Assembly: GCF_030272615.1 (NCBI RefSeq) | Contig: NC_081409.1 | Span: 21,826,260-21,890,259 of the forward strand | Origin: Cryptomeria japonica | Lineage: Eukaryota; Streptophyta; Pinopsida; Cupressales; Cupressaceae | Direction of reading: 5' to 3' | Length of the DNA: 64,000 nt | Part shown: positions 22,901 to 34,900 of the stretch, piece after piece | Layout: each line of letters opens with the position of its first letter | Position numbering within the stretch: the first letter of the stretch is position 1 | Position numbers and translations under genes: made by a program | Notes under the pieces: generated by a model | Told to the model about the DNA's origin: nothing | Seen by the model: only the letters and a program-made list of their open reading frames with translations | Database searches by the model: none

Positions 22901-25900
22901 TCAGTAGAACTTGAAGGATTACTCACTTCACTAGCAGGTTTTGTGATCTTACGAACAGCTGCAACAAGTTGCCTATTCTCCTCTTCTACCTTGTCTTTCT
23001 TGGCTAGAAGCTCATCATACCACTTTACTAGTGAAGCTATAGAATACTGGGCATCATGCTTTACTACTTCATGTGTTTGCTTACCCAATTCTACCCTTGT
23101 GACCTTGTAATCAGCAGTTGACATCTCTTCACGTGGCTTATCTGCAAGAGGCTCAACAATTTCAGCCACCTTCATCTTATTACCATCAATTGTTACCCTT
23201 GAGATTGTCTTGGCTCTTTTAGCAACCTTGGGCCTAGATTGCTTAAGCTGCTGGTAATCAAAGGTATCAGGAGAAATCTCCTGCTTCTTCCTCTTGGGCG
23301 TGAATGAACTAAGCCATGGAGGTAAAGCCATCAATTCTCCTTCAATAGCTGCTGTAATCAAAGGAGAAGCAATTTCTGTTTGAGCAACCGTGGTCATCTT
23401 GGGGGAAGTATCTGTCTGGATGGCAACCTTGGCTTGCTCGGTAACCAAAGGACATGAAGTTTGTTTCATAAACTCCTCAAAGCTAGAAGTAGAGGTATTA
23501 ATCTCTGATAGATGAATGCATGCAGGAGTATCCTCGAAGGTTTCCAGCAAACTCTCTTGTTGATGATCAAGAGGTGGCTCAACCGCTGAAATGGGAATGA
23601 CATGCTGAGGAAACTCACGAGATGATTTCGAAGCTAGTGACCTAGGAGCATCATCTGATTGCTGTCCTTCTTCTGGATCATCAGGATCAATCACATGAAT
23701 GTGAAGCTGAGACTTTTCTTTCCCATGAACTATCGCCTCCTCAGGAGGAAGCACCATTGCCCGACTAACCCGCAATTTGATCCTTGTGCTAGAAGATGAT
23801 GCACCTTCCTTGTTATCAATCTGAATCTCAGACTTGCGTCCAAGAGGCCATGTAGAATCATCTTTCCTTCCAACCTTAATCTTGATGAGCCTAACACCAT
23901 TACCTTTGAGCCAAGTGTTGGTGTTAGCTAAGATGGACTGAAATCTCTTAAGAATGGAAGTGCATTCTTTGTGTGACCATTGAATTAGAGGAAGTGGAGC
24001 TTCTTCGACCTTCCGTGAGACATACTTTGGGTCAATCACATTCCCATCATCAATCATCCCTTGTGGAATGTCCCCTAGGTTCAAGTCAATGATCTGCTCA
24101 AGGGTGAGCCGACAATAGTTTATCTTCAAAACTTCCTTTTCTGTACGGAGATCCACCCAGATATCCTCAATGCGATGCACATGTATGAAGGACTTTTTGA
24201 TCCTTTCCTTCATACCTCGATAGTCAAAATCTGCCCTTGACTTAAACCTTTTGAGTTTAATCTCCTGCCTTTCAGTCTTCCATGGCTTTGGCTTTGACGG
24301 ATGTGACAAGAGAATACCGACCAATCTTCAATGGGTTAGTTGTAGAAATCCCCATCCCAACCTTATGTTTGACGGATTGATGAGCATGCACAACCATGAT
24401 CTGTCTTCCCAACTCCATAAGAATAATCCTATCATTTGAGTATCTAGGAAGCATGTATGGCTGCCCACTGTAGCATTTGACTCTCATATAAGTAAAAGTC
24501 GGGAATTGAAGGAACAAACAACCATACTCATTCACTCTTTCCCATGCTTCATCTGACACTCTTCTATTCTTCAGAGTCTTGTCAAATTGGCACATGAAGT
24601 AACCAAAGAAAGCATTTCGAACCCTCTTGAAATGTAATCTGTTGGGTCTCAAGGGCAGCTGATCATAGTATTCCCACACTGGCATATGCGAGCGATCACC
24701 CTTGGTAGAAAGACCAGGGAAATGTCTAAGTGATGTTGCCAAATACACTAAGTATGAATTCATATAAAATGTCATAGTGGAAGGGACTGTGGCAAGTTGT
24801 TCACACAAAGCATCACTGATGACCTCTCCCCATGAAATATGATGGGACTGCTTTATGAACATGATAAATTGATACATCCAAGGCTCAAAAACATTAGAAA
24901 ACTCAAGACCCAACATTCTGCTGAGGAGAGTAATGATGTCTCCAATTTCCCACTTGAAGTCACAACGGTATAACTTAGCCCACCTTGTGAAAGTGGCCCG
25001 TGGCTCATGAATCCTCCTATTGATGTGGCGTTTGTAGTCCTTTTCCCTCTTGACATAGTACTCAGCTGCACTATTCTTGAAAATCTCCATATACATAGGT
25101 GATGACGGTATTCTGAAGATTTTCTCAATGGTATCCACATCAAGGTGAATTATTGCCTCCCCATCATCATTTGTGATGGTTCTTGTCTCCTTGTTAAAAT
25201 GATGAGCACAAGCAAGGACAAATTCAGGTTCTAGAGCAGCCACTGGAAAAGAGGAAGCGTGGTGAATGTGGCTGTCCAACAAACGCTGCATATTACTATC
25301 CTGTGGATCCTCCACCCTTTTGACGAATTCTGATATGTCAACATGCCCAATTTCTGTATCCTTGATATGATCCATAGGAGAGGAAACTTGTGTAGAAGAA
25401 ACCTTGTTCTGGTATTTGTCACATTTGTATTTCATCTTCTTTGGAATGGAAGGTGATGGTAAATCTGACATTGAAGAACAACCTGGTATGCTGCGATGAA
25501 GACTTAAAAGTGTTAAAGCAACATCAAAATCAACTGCAACTAACATTTTTTCTTCTTCAAATGGGAAGAACTCCAACCTTTGTGCTTCACAACTTTGTGA
25601 GAGAAAGATGGGAAATAAATGGGAATGCTTGAAACTTGGCTTTGACCAATTTCCGATCTTGGGGAATGTTTTACAAGTATACAAGTGGGGAAGATTAAAC
25701 ATGCAATCGGATTTTTAAAACCCGAATGCAAGTATACTTGTAAAACGGAAAATGGAGAAATGAGTGAAAAATGAGATTTTGACGTGGGAAATGGTGTGAA
25801 TGGAATGTATGGATAATGGCAATGAATATGGATGAAAATGGAAGGATTTCGAGAATGTCATCTTCAAGAAAATGGGAATAACTTTCAACCTGTAATTCGG

Positions 25901-28900
25901 TTCTAAAAACCCGATTTTGAAAGAATGGGTATTTTTCCACTTAGAGAATTGGAATTTCACCAAAAGATGATTAAAATATTCTAATCACATGGGAAGATCA
26001 ATTATTTTCATCCTACTTGTAATCGAGATTTAAAATCCCGAATACAAGTAAAGAGAGAAAATGGGGAAGATCAATGCAATTCACAAATTGCTTTGCAAAG
26101 GGGAAAATCTCTCTCACAAAACTGTTTTAGGCAAGAATTATTAAAATAAACATATATACAACTAGGAAGATCAAACAAGAAGGAAAAATGAAAGAAAACT
26201 TATCTTGCTTATCCAAGATGCCTCTTCAAGAGATGAAACAATCTTGAAAGGAAGAATCAGCCTCTTAAATAGAAAATGACACCAAACCCTTGCCACGTTT
26301 TTTTTTTTGCAAACTCGGATTTGATTAATAACAGCAAAAACGTGTTTCAAGATGCAAGAAGAAAGGGTCAAATCTTCAAGGAAATACCATGTAGGAGAGA
26401 CCCAAAGCTAAAGTTCAACGATGGAGTAAAATTGTGTCAAGCAAACCCCAAATCGTGGCAAGCAAAAATGGCTTTGAAGAGGTCAAAACGCAGCATTGAA
26501 ATATGAAATGTCTATCAAATCAATTGCAACGTGTTCACAAACTCACAAAATCCGCCTTGCTATCATATCGCCTCCTTGATCCATGAATTTCTCCACAAAA
26601 ATCGAGAAGAATTTGTGGCAAAATCGGTTTAGGAGAGGAAAAATATTTGGTCGGGTTCTTGGAAGTGAACAACAAGTTTCAATTTGCATGTAACAATGAA
26701 AATCGGGTTTCTTTCTTCATATTGCAAGTCTAAATGTCACTTTTCATTGCACAAGGCAAAATCGGGTTTTTAAAACCCTTTAGCAAGTTTAAAATGCCTT
26801 CAAACACATTTCTAGAGCAAATCGGGTTTGTGAGAGGAAAATACAAGTTATTAACTTGTAAGAGGAAAATAGAATCCCCTCAACAAGTTTTCATAACTTG
26901 ACTCTAAAAAAGAACTTTTAATGGGGAAAAAAAATTCCCTTTACAAGTGACTTGAAAAAAAAAAACATGTAATAGGGAAATAAAATCCCTATTACAACTA
27001 AAGAGCGACTTTAAAAACTTGTAATGGGGAAATAAAATCCCTATTACAAGTAAAATCACTTAAAGAGGAACTTTATAAAAGAATTACAAGTGACTTTTAA
27101 ATTTATAATTTAAAATTAACTTGGAACTTATCTAAAAAGTTCCTACATGACTTAAAAAGCCAAAAAGCAACAAGGGGGAAATTAAAAGTAAGTTACAAGT
27201 TCTGATTCATAAAGTGAACTTGTAATTAACTAAAAATTTTTCTACAAAGATTAAAACAAAAGAAAACATAAAACTTGCAACTTAAAGAAAATTTCCCACC
27301 TGCAATCAGGGAAAAAAAACCCGAAATCGAAGGAAAGACATAGCAAACGAACCCAGAATGCGATGAAATTCGAAATGTAGTTCAATGATGGACTGAGGAT
27401 TAGTCCAGTCCAGGGATTTGGCGAAATTCTGCCTCGGGAAGCATGCCATAGAGTAAAATTTTCATTTTATTACAAAATTTTTATGTAATGGTCCATCATT
27501 TTTGAAAACAAAAATGAGGACAACATATGGTTTAATTGAGACAGCACAACACAGAGTAGATGCTCCATCCATCTCATCACTGTCTGTATAATTGTCATTT
27601 TCAATCTTGTCTGAACTTGGAACCAAATTTTCATCAATTGCATTTTCTTTACAGCAGATTTGGAGCCTTTAACAGCATCGGCAGGGTTGAAGCTAGGAGG
27701 GCAGCTGGAATTCTTAGGGCCACTAGGCTGCTCTGGCCACCCATTCACTCCATATTCAGCCTCTTCAACTCTATCAGTTAAGCGTTGGGTTCTATCTTCT
27801 TGACTTTTTCCTGCTTCCTGTGAACTTGAGAAACAACAGCTACTGTTACTTCTCAAGTGTGAGAAGCATTGTGACCTTGGAAAACCTCCTTGTTCATTTC
27901 ATTCGGTATAAACTGCAAAATTTCAGACGAGCAAACTAACAACAACATAAACAAAAATTTGGACAAAAGAACATCATTTTTGATAGTATTGCTATCAATA
28001 ATAATGCTTTAAACATTCGATATTCTTTTTTACTGAACAAATAGCCCAAGAAGGAAAAAAACAACTCCCAACCAATCTGGAAAAGGAACAATTATAAAAT
28101 AAGTGATAAGTAGTTTTCAATTGACTACACACAAGATCGTTTTTGGAATCAACATAATGACAATTAGCACCTACAACCAGATTTTGATGCAACATTAGAC
28201 ACTTAAAAAAGGATTTTGCAGGCCCCAACACACCATACCAAACTCTTTTAAACTCTTAGCCCACATGTTAGCTGCATCAGGTAACTTTCACAGATAATCG
28301 ACCCTGTGAAACCATTGATTAGAAAAGGGAAAAAAGCATACAAACATTTATTAGAGGCTTTCAACAGTGTACTTCGTCGAATCCATCTCACAGTGGGCAA
28401 AAGTTCATTATCAAACCAAAGAATCCTCTTCTTAGATTCTTTCAATTCTAGCTCTTCTATACAGGGTGTAAGTTGTCTTGTGCTGTTTAGGAATATGAAA
28501 CTTTTCTTGCAGAGTCTCCCAAGGAATTGACACTTCCTTCCCAAGAATGTGATCAACGACTTTTAATACTTTTGCATTACACAAATTAGCAGAACAACCA
28601 CTAGTGCAGGCGAAATAAGCATTCTAATTGTCAAGAGACTACCAAATAGATTTGAAAGCCAAAAATGTTCTCTGTTACCTGAAATCACCTCACAATCTAT
28701 AATAAAGTCCCTAGCATAAGCCCATGTCTTCCATATAGATAAATAGGTTTTTAAACCCAGTCAACTTCATGCCTTTTCTTACTGCCTTTTCCATCAGACC
28801 CTAATTTTTTTTCTTGACGAACATTTTCATCTGGTTGAAATGAGAGGAATACAGTAGCAAACAAGAGGAAACTATAGTGTAAGAGGACAAGACCTTTTGA

Positions 28901-31900
28901 TGGACTTGGAAGGTTGAAATGAGAGGAATACAGTAGCAAACAAGAGGAAACTATAGTGTAAGAGGACAAGACCTTTTGATGGACTTGGAATGTGTTAGCA
29001 AGAGAGAGCAAATGTCCTTGCCACTTTGAGACCTTATTGTTTATTTTATTCATCACCCACTTCCATGTCTTTGTGAAGGAAGAATTGAGAGCAAATGGAA
29101 TTCCTATAAACTAGATTAATTTATTGGGATCGCTCAAATTCCATTCTTTACCAATTAACCAAGGGGGGATTCTTTGCAATTGGGAATATTAGACTTGCAG
29201 ACTGTTCAAAATATTTTTTGATTATGTCCTAATGCTAAATAAAATTGCATATATCACCAATATTGGCATGGTATGATGGTGAAGTTGTTGTGTTGTTGTT
29301 CTTGCCATCGAGGTTCAAATCCCATTGGGGTGCTATTGTTGAATGCGTAAATGGGGATGAGGTCCCCCATTTGTGACCTCACGGGTTCATAGCAACAAGT
29401 CAAAAGTGGTCCTCTTCAAAAAATAAATAAATAAAATAAAATAAAATTGCATATATCACACAATAGTGAAGAATTCAGATACGGAAGCATACACAGATTA
29501 TTAAAACTCATAACCTGTTTTTCATTCCTTCGAAAAATGTACAAGGAGACCTCCACAGCTAATATAACTCACGGTTGCATGGAAACCAACTTGTATCACA
29601 CATCCAATTTCCAATCCTTTGGAAAACTTGTTTTTTCAGTCCTTTGAAAGACAATCTGAATGAAATATTTTCAATCTTCTATTTTGCTTGTATCTTGATA
29701 CTAATTTAGCTAAAAATTAAATCTTCCAAACTAGAAATCTTATGTTACACACGAGATGAATTGAAAGATAAATTTGAATCATTAGTGATTATCTACACTT
29801 TATTAGACTTATTTAGCTAAATAAAAGACTTTCAATATTATCACTAAAGTGAATACAAAGTACACTAACTCAAACCACTTGAATTTGTGCAGAAGTTCCT
29901 ATCTGAGATAAATGACTCAACAGAAGGAATAATGCATCAATTCAAGCTTATCTTTAAAGGCCTTAAACTTATCTTTTGCTAAGGGTTTGATCAGAATATC
30001 AACTACATACTGATATATGGAAATGTATTGGCGCTTAACTGCTCCCTTTTGAACCTTGTCTTTGATGAAGTGATATCTGATCTCTGTGTACTTGGACCTG
30101 CCATAATACATTGGATTCTTTGATAAATTAACACAACTTTAGTTATCACAATAAATGACTGGGATCCAACTCCTAATCAAACAACCATACAAATAACTTG
30201 CAAAGCCAAATCACCTTACAACTAGCAGTACTAGCTGCCATATACGTTGCCTCTGCTGTGCTTAGTGACATTGAAGTCTACTTCCCACCGAACCAGAATA
30301 CCATTCTTGAACCCAAGCTAAAGTAACACTTTGAGGTGCTCTTCCTATTTGTTACACTATCTTTCCTGATCAAAGTCTGTGTATCCTTGCACTTCAATTC
30401 CTATTTGTTACACTACCTTTCCCGATCAAAGTTTGTATATCCTTACACATCAGTTCACTATCTCCAAAATATCTCAGACCATACTCCACTGCACCTTTTA
30501 CATATTTGAGCACATGTTTTTTCTGCTACCCAGTGCTCCTGTGTGGGATCTACCATGAATTAAGTCAAGATGTTCACTGCAAGATATAAATCTAGTTTGG
30601 TGTTGACCAAATACATCAAGGAACCCATCAGTTGCCTGAACAACATGGGATCAATTAGCTCCGAATCTGAAGATGTTACACACTTCAGATTAGTGATCAT
30701 AGGTGTGGCCATAGTTCTGTAATCCTCCATTTGAAATTGCTTCAGGATCTTCTAACCCTAGCAAATCCCTTGATGGTTTGCTATGTGCCCTAGTTGCCGT
30801 TTCAAGTTGTCATTTTTTAGTCTCTAAAAAGAGGGCCAAAAAAACTATTCTTCTTTTTGCTAAGACCTAGTTCACACTTCTAGTTGTCGTTTCAAGCCCT
30901 AGCAATCACCTTAAACCCTAGTTGTTGAAAAAAACTTGCAGGTTTGCTGTGTTTACTAGTTGCTAGTTCAAAATCCTAGCTATTGGTTTGTATTACTCAC
31001 AAAACCTGGTTCTTGTTTGCAAAAATCCTTCCGTGATGGTCTAATAAACCCTAGGTGTTGGGCTTAATCTTCATAAAAAAATGGCTAAAAATCTTCAAAC
31101 CTTGGTCATGGGTTTTATCAGCCCTAGCTGTGCTGCTCAAACACTTACAGACCCTTGCTAGTTCTAGAAAGAACTGGCCACTTCCCTTGTAAAAACCTGC
31201 TAAAGAAAACAAATAGAAAATCTACAATATCTTTTTATGTGCATAAAAAATAGTCATGACTTTTTAGATGATGGCCACGATTTTTCTTGTTGAACAAAAT
31301 TGCAAATATTTTTTTCTATCAACAACTCATAATTTTTACTAAAAAATCTTGCTTGATTTATTTTTAAAAAACTCGTGCAAATTTATTCAAAGGTCTCTTG
31401 TGATTCAACTTAAAATGGATTGTGATTTTTTAAACAAGTGAAGCCATGATTTATCCTTGCCACGGAGTTGTGATTTTCTTTACAAAAATCTGCGATTTCT
31501 CCCTTTGTTTGGCTTTGCGATTTCACAAGGAAATCCTACACAAATTTTCTCACAAAAACCCTCTTGTCCTAGTTGTGTGGTTTTCCTCAAGGATCTGGTG
31601 CGATTTTCAAACAAACCTTGTCATGTAGCAATTTCCGGAGAGCTTGATACATCAGTGTGAAGAAATTTGATGGATGTGATGGACAAATTTTCTTTCATTT
31701 TTTTAATTTGGATAATAGCTCTTTCATCAGTGAACAGCTGGTAGAAATAAAAAATCTGATTAAAAAAAAGTTCCATGCCATGATTGCGTAGTTTTTAACA
31801 CTTATGTCATATTATGAGTTTAGTTCGGACAGGAAATCACTGAATAGATCATAACGAAAATGATCTGATGATGCCATTTGGAGTGCTTTTCTAACTTGTA

Positions 31901-34900
31901 ATAATGTTTTTACTTATACAGGCTCTTGGTATCAAAGGCAAGATGTTTGCAAAGAAGCGTTATGCGGAGAAAGCTTTGATGAAGAAAACGTAAGTGCTTT
32001 GAAATTATGGATTGTCAGTGTGTTTTACAAACAGTTTTAGTGATCAAATGCCTATTCAAGCCAAGAGCCAGCCATTGAGTGAGGCAATTAACTTGTTTTA
32101 TTAAAAAATTGTGTGTGGAGACCAGCTGTTTTTGTGACACTAATGCTACAGTAATTTTTGATATACTAAATATTCTATTCAAAATCATGATAAGCATTTG
32201 TCAAAGAAAATAAGCTTTATTGTTGTTCGAAGTTTTATTTTTGCATTGGATGCAAGCTAATGAGTTCTAAAGATAGTATTACATACCCAAAGAAGTGGAA
32301 GTGTGAGCAGCAACCATTTTGTGGTACTACTATGCAGACTGTTTTTACACGCATAATGAAACGTATAAGCATAAAACTTGCAATAATAGAATTATATCAA
32401 TTTAATAAATTTAGTAGTATAAAAACAAAGTTCTTATACAAGTAGGAAACCTGTGGGGAGTGTTAAAAAGAACACAATAAGAAATGATGCTAAAATAAAA
32501 CTATTATTTAGTTCATGCTTTGTAGTAATTATTATACTGCACATATATAAATAATCTTCACATATTTTTTGAATTCAGTTTGCAGTGTGGTAGCGTTTCA
32601 TTTGGACAACAAACTGAAAGTCTCTATGGAATTCAATTACATGGGTTTAAAATGGGAAAATGAGATCAAATTAAAAAACGCTAAAATACTCATATTACTA
32701 CTGGAAAAAAATTGCAGTAATTATTTCATGAAAAATAGAGTGCATAGAGAAAGAAAATTCAAACTTCAAATAGGAGAAATATATAAAGTTTCAATGTTAA
32801 TTATTCTTGATTTCACCTTAAGCATATCATTTTCAGTTGATATTGTACATATGCAAAACAAAATTAGAGAGCACAATGGCCAAGGCACCTAGCTTTCCAG
32901 GCCACAAATGTGAAGCAGAAGTCTATGAGTACTGTCAAGATATATGATAAAGAAGCAAGTGTGTTATCTAAGAAAAACCCAGGAATCACGCATGGGTTTT
33001 TGAAAAATATGCCTGTAATTCCTGGGTTTTTTCCTGGTTTGAAATAGGCATCGCCTTGGTTTTCAATTATCCACCTGTGCCATTCTGACTTAGCATGGCT
33101 CTAGGGCTGGCCATTGATTAAACATGATTATTCATGTTCTTAGTCTGGTTTTTGGTACAATGGTCTGTAGTCTGTTGGCTAAAATGATTTTTTAATTTGG
33201 TAAACTGTAAATATGTTCTTTTAGTAAACTAGTTCTCATTTAGACAAGCATGGTTTAATCTCATAATCAACCACTTCTGACTGTTTTTGTACATTGGCTT
33301 CCTCTTTCACATTGCATCTTCAAATATTGACAATAGCTAAACACTTGAAAGTATCAAAGAATACCCTTGCTTCAGTATTATGGTCATTTTTTCTTCTCTA
33401 CTTTGGTGTTGATTTATCAATGACATTTTTTTTCTAATCATGCAAGCTTTGATGCTGGTTACAGAAATGCTTGATTAACGACTGCCATGAGGATTCCTTT
33501 TTTCCCAAAGAAACTTTATGAGCAGATTAGCCAAGAAGGAAATTAAGTTGTTATGATATCATATCATAGTCTGATTGTGAATATGTAGATAGGATACACA
33601 CACACACACACTAATGGGCAGAATGGTTCAACAAGACTAAGTGGAGCATGTTGTAATAGCTAAATTAGCAATTGCTAAAAGAAACTCCAATAAAACTATC
33701 TTTAGTTAATGTATCTAGGTAATCAAGATGATTCGTATAGATCCATAGTTCAATAGAGTTTCTTGACTAGGGAAGGGTGTGCATGAGGGGAACAATGGCT
33801 TAAGTTTGGGGACAAAGGTGGTGGGTGGATAGAGGGAAGGGGTGCAAATACATACAATACTGTTAAAATTAGTTGTAAAAAGATGTGTAAGTAGGGGATG
33901 GATAGTGGGAAAGGGACACTAATACATACAATACCTGAAAAATTAGCTGTAAAAAGACGTGTAAGTGGGGGGGGGGTGGGCAGAGGGGACGAGGCACAAA
34001 TACATATAATAGTTGAAAACTTAGTTGTAAAAAGATGTGTAAGGAATAAGTATAAGAATTACAAATGAAACTTTGGCATACTTATTAAAGTTTAAACTAC
34101 TAAACATTAAAAAATGGCAATGATTGCATTGAGCATTAATAATGGTGGGTGGAGGTTTGGGTTCAAATCCCCCAGTAGGGATCAAAGGGCAGGCCTACAC
34201 GGAAGTCTTAGGGCAGAGCCCCCAGTAGGGTCAAGGGTTAGTGCCCCTTGTGGAGTTTGGGGACAAAGCCCCTAGTGGGGTCAAGAGGCAACATCCCTTG
34301 TGGGGGTTTGGGAGCAGAACCCCTCGTGAGTCCACAAACTTTCATGATGAATGGCATTTTCACAATTTTATCACTTATTTTATGCAACACCAAGTTGTTA
34401 CTAAGTTTGAAACTTAAAGAGTGATATGAAGCGAGGCTTAGAAGTTGATGCCTATTTATAAGTTTTTTGTGCCAAGGAAAGAATGAGAACACAATGGCAA
34501 AGGAAGTGCCTAAGGCAGGGTAAAGTCCGCCCTACCTAGAGGATGTCCGATGGAGGTCAAAGTCCGCCAAGTTAGAAGAGATGGCACGTGAAGCATGAAC
34601 TCCGCCCATCCAAAGAGGAGATGTTCCAACCATAAGCCAAGTCCGCCTTGGCCAAGCATGCATCAAATCCACCCAAGGCAAAGATGGCCAGCTAGTCATG
34701 AAGTCCGCTCTTGGACTGCCCAAACCCTCTTGAAATCCGCCATGCCAAAGAGGAGATGGCAAGATATTGGTTAAGTCCACCTTGGAGAAGTGAAGGATAT
34801 GGCAGGACATGTACGAAGTCCGCCTTCCTATGGCAAGGACAATAGCATATGAAGCCTAAAGGTTGCCCTCAACTTTGGCACGACACATGAGTCTCAAACT

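Larger units (their letters stand above)
21091..27440 (-). mobile_element. Element B: LTR-type or LARD-like element with two unknown ORFs and palindromes
   Basis: On the minus strand the order is: palindrome-rich leader (27332 down to 25699), ORF1 (to 24272), ORF2 (to 22651), a further open segment (to 22093), then a 1-kb terminal module (about 22120-21091) shared with element A and ending CCAACA. A TATA-like box (about 21905 minus) in the module and its TG...CA-type end suggest an LTR. A matching copy at the right end was not seen, so either the element is truncated or this reading is wrong. No gag, protease, integrase or reverse transcriptase is recognisable. Coding parts are unusually open for a fossil. 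Confidence 0.5.

Noticed and set aside
29258-29330. Functional tRNA gene
   Set aside because: Only the A and B boxes are tRNA-like; the stems do not close, and the A-rich tail and target duplication identify a SINE.
30756-31170. Interstitial telomere or satellite (repeated CCCTAG words)
   Set aside because: The words are irregular and not in a TTTAGGG tandem; spacing and sequence vary.
32569-32892. 107-codon frame in intron 3
   Set aside because: AT-rich with no recognisable domain; expected by chance in several kb of intron.
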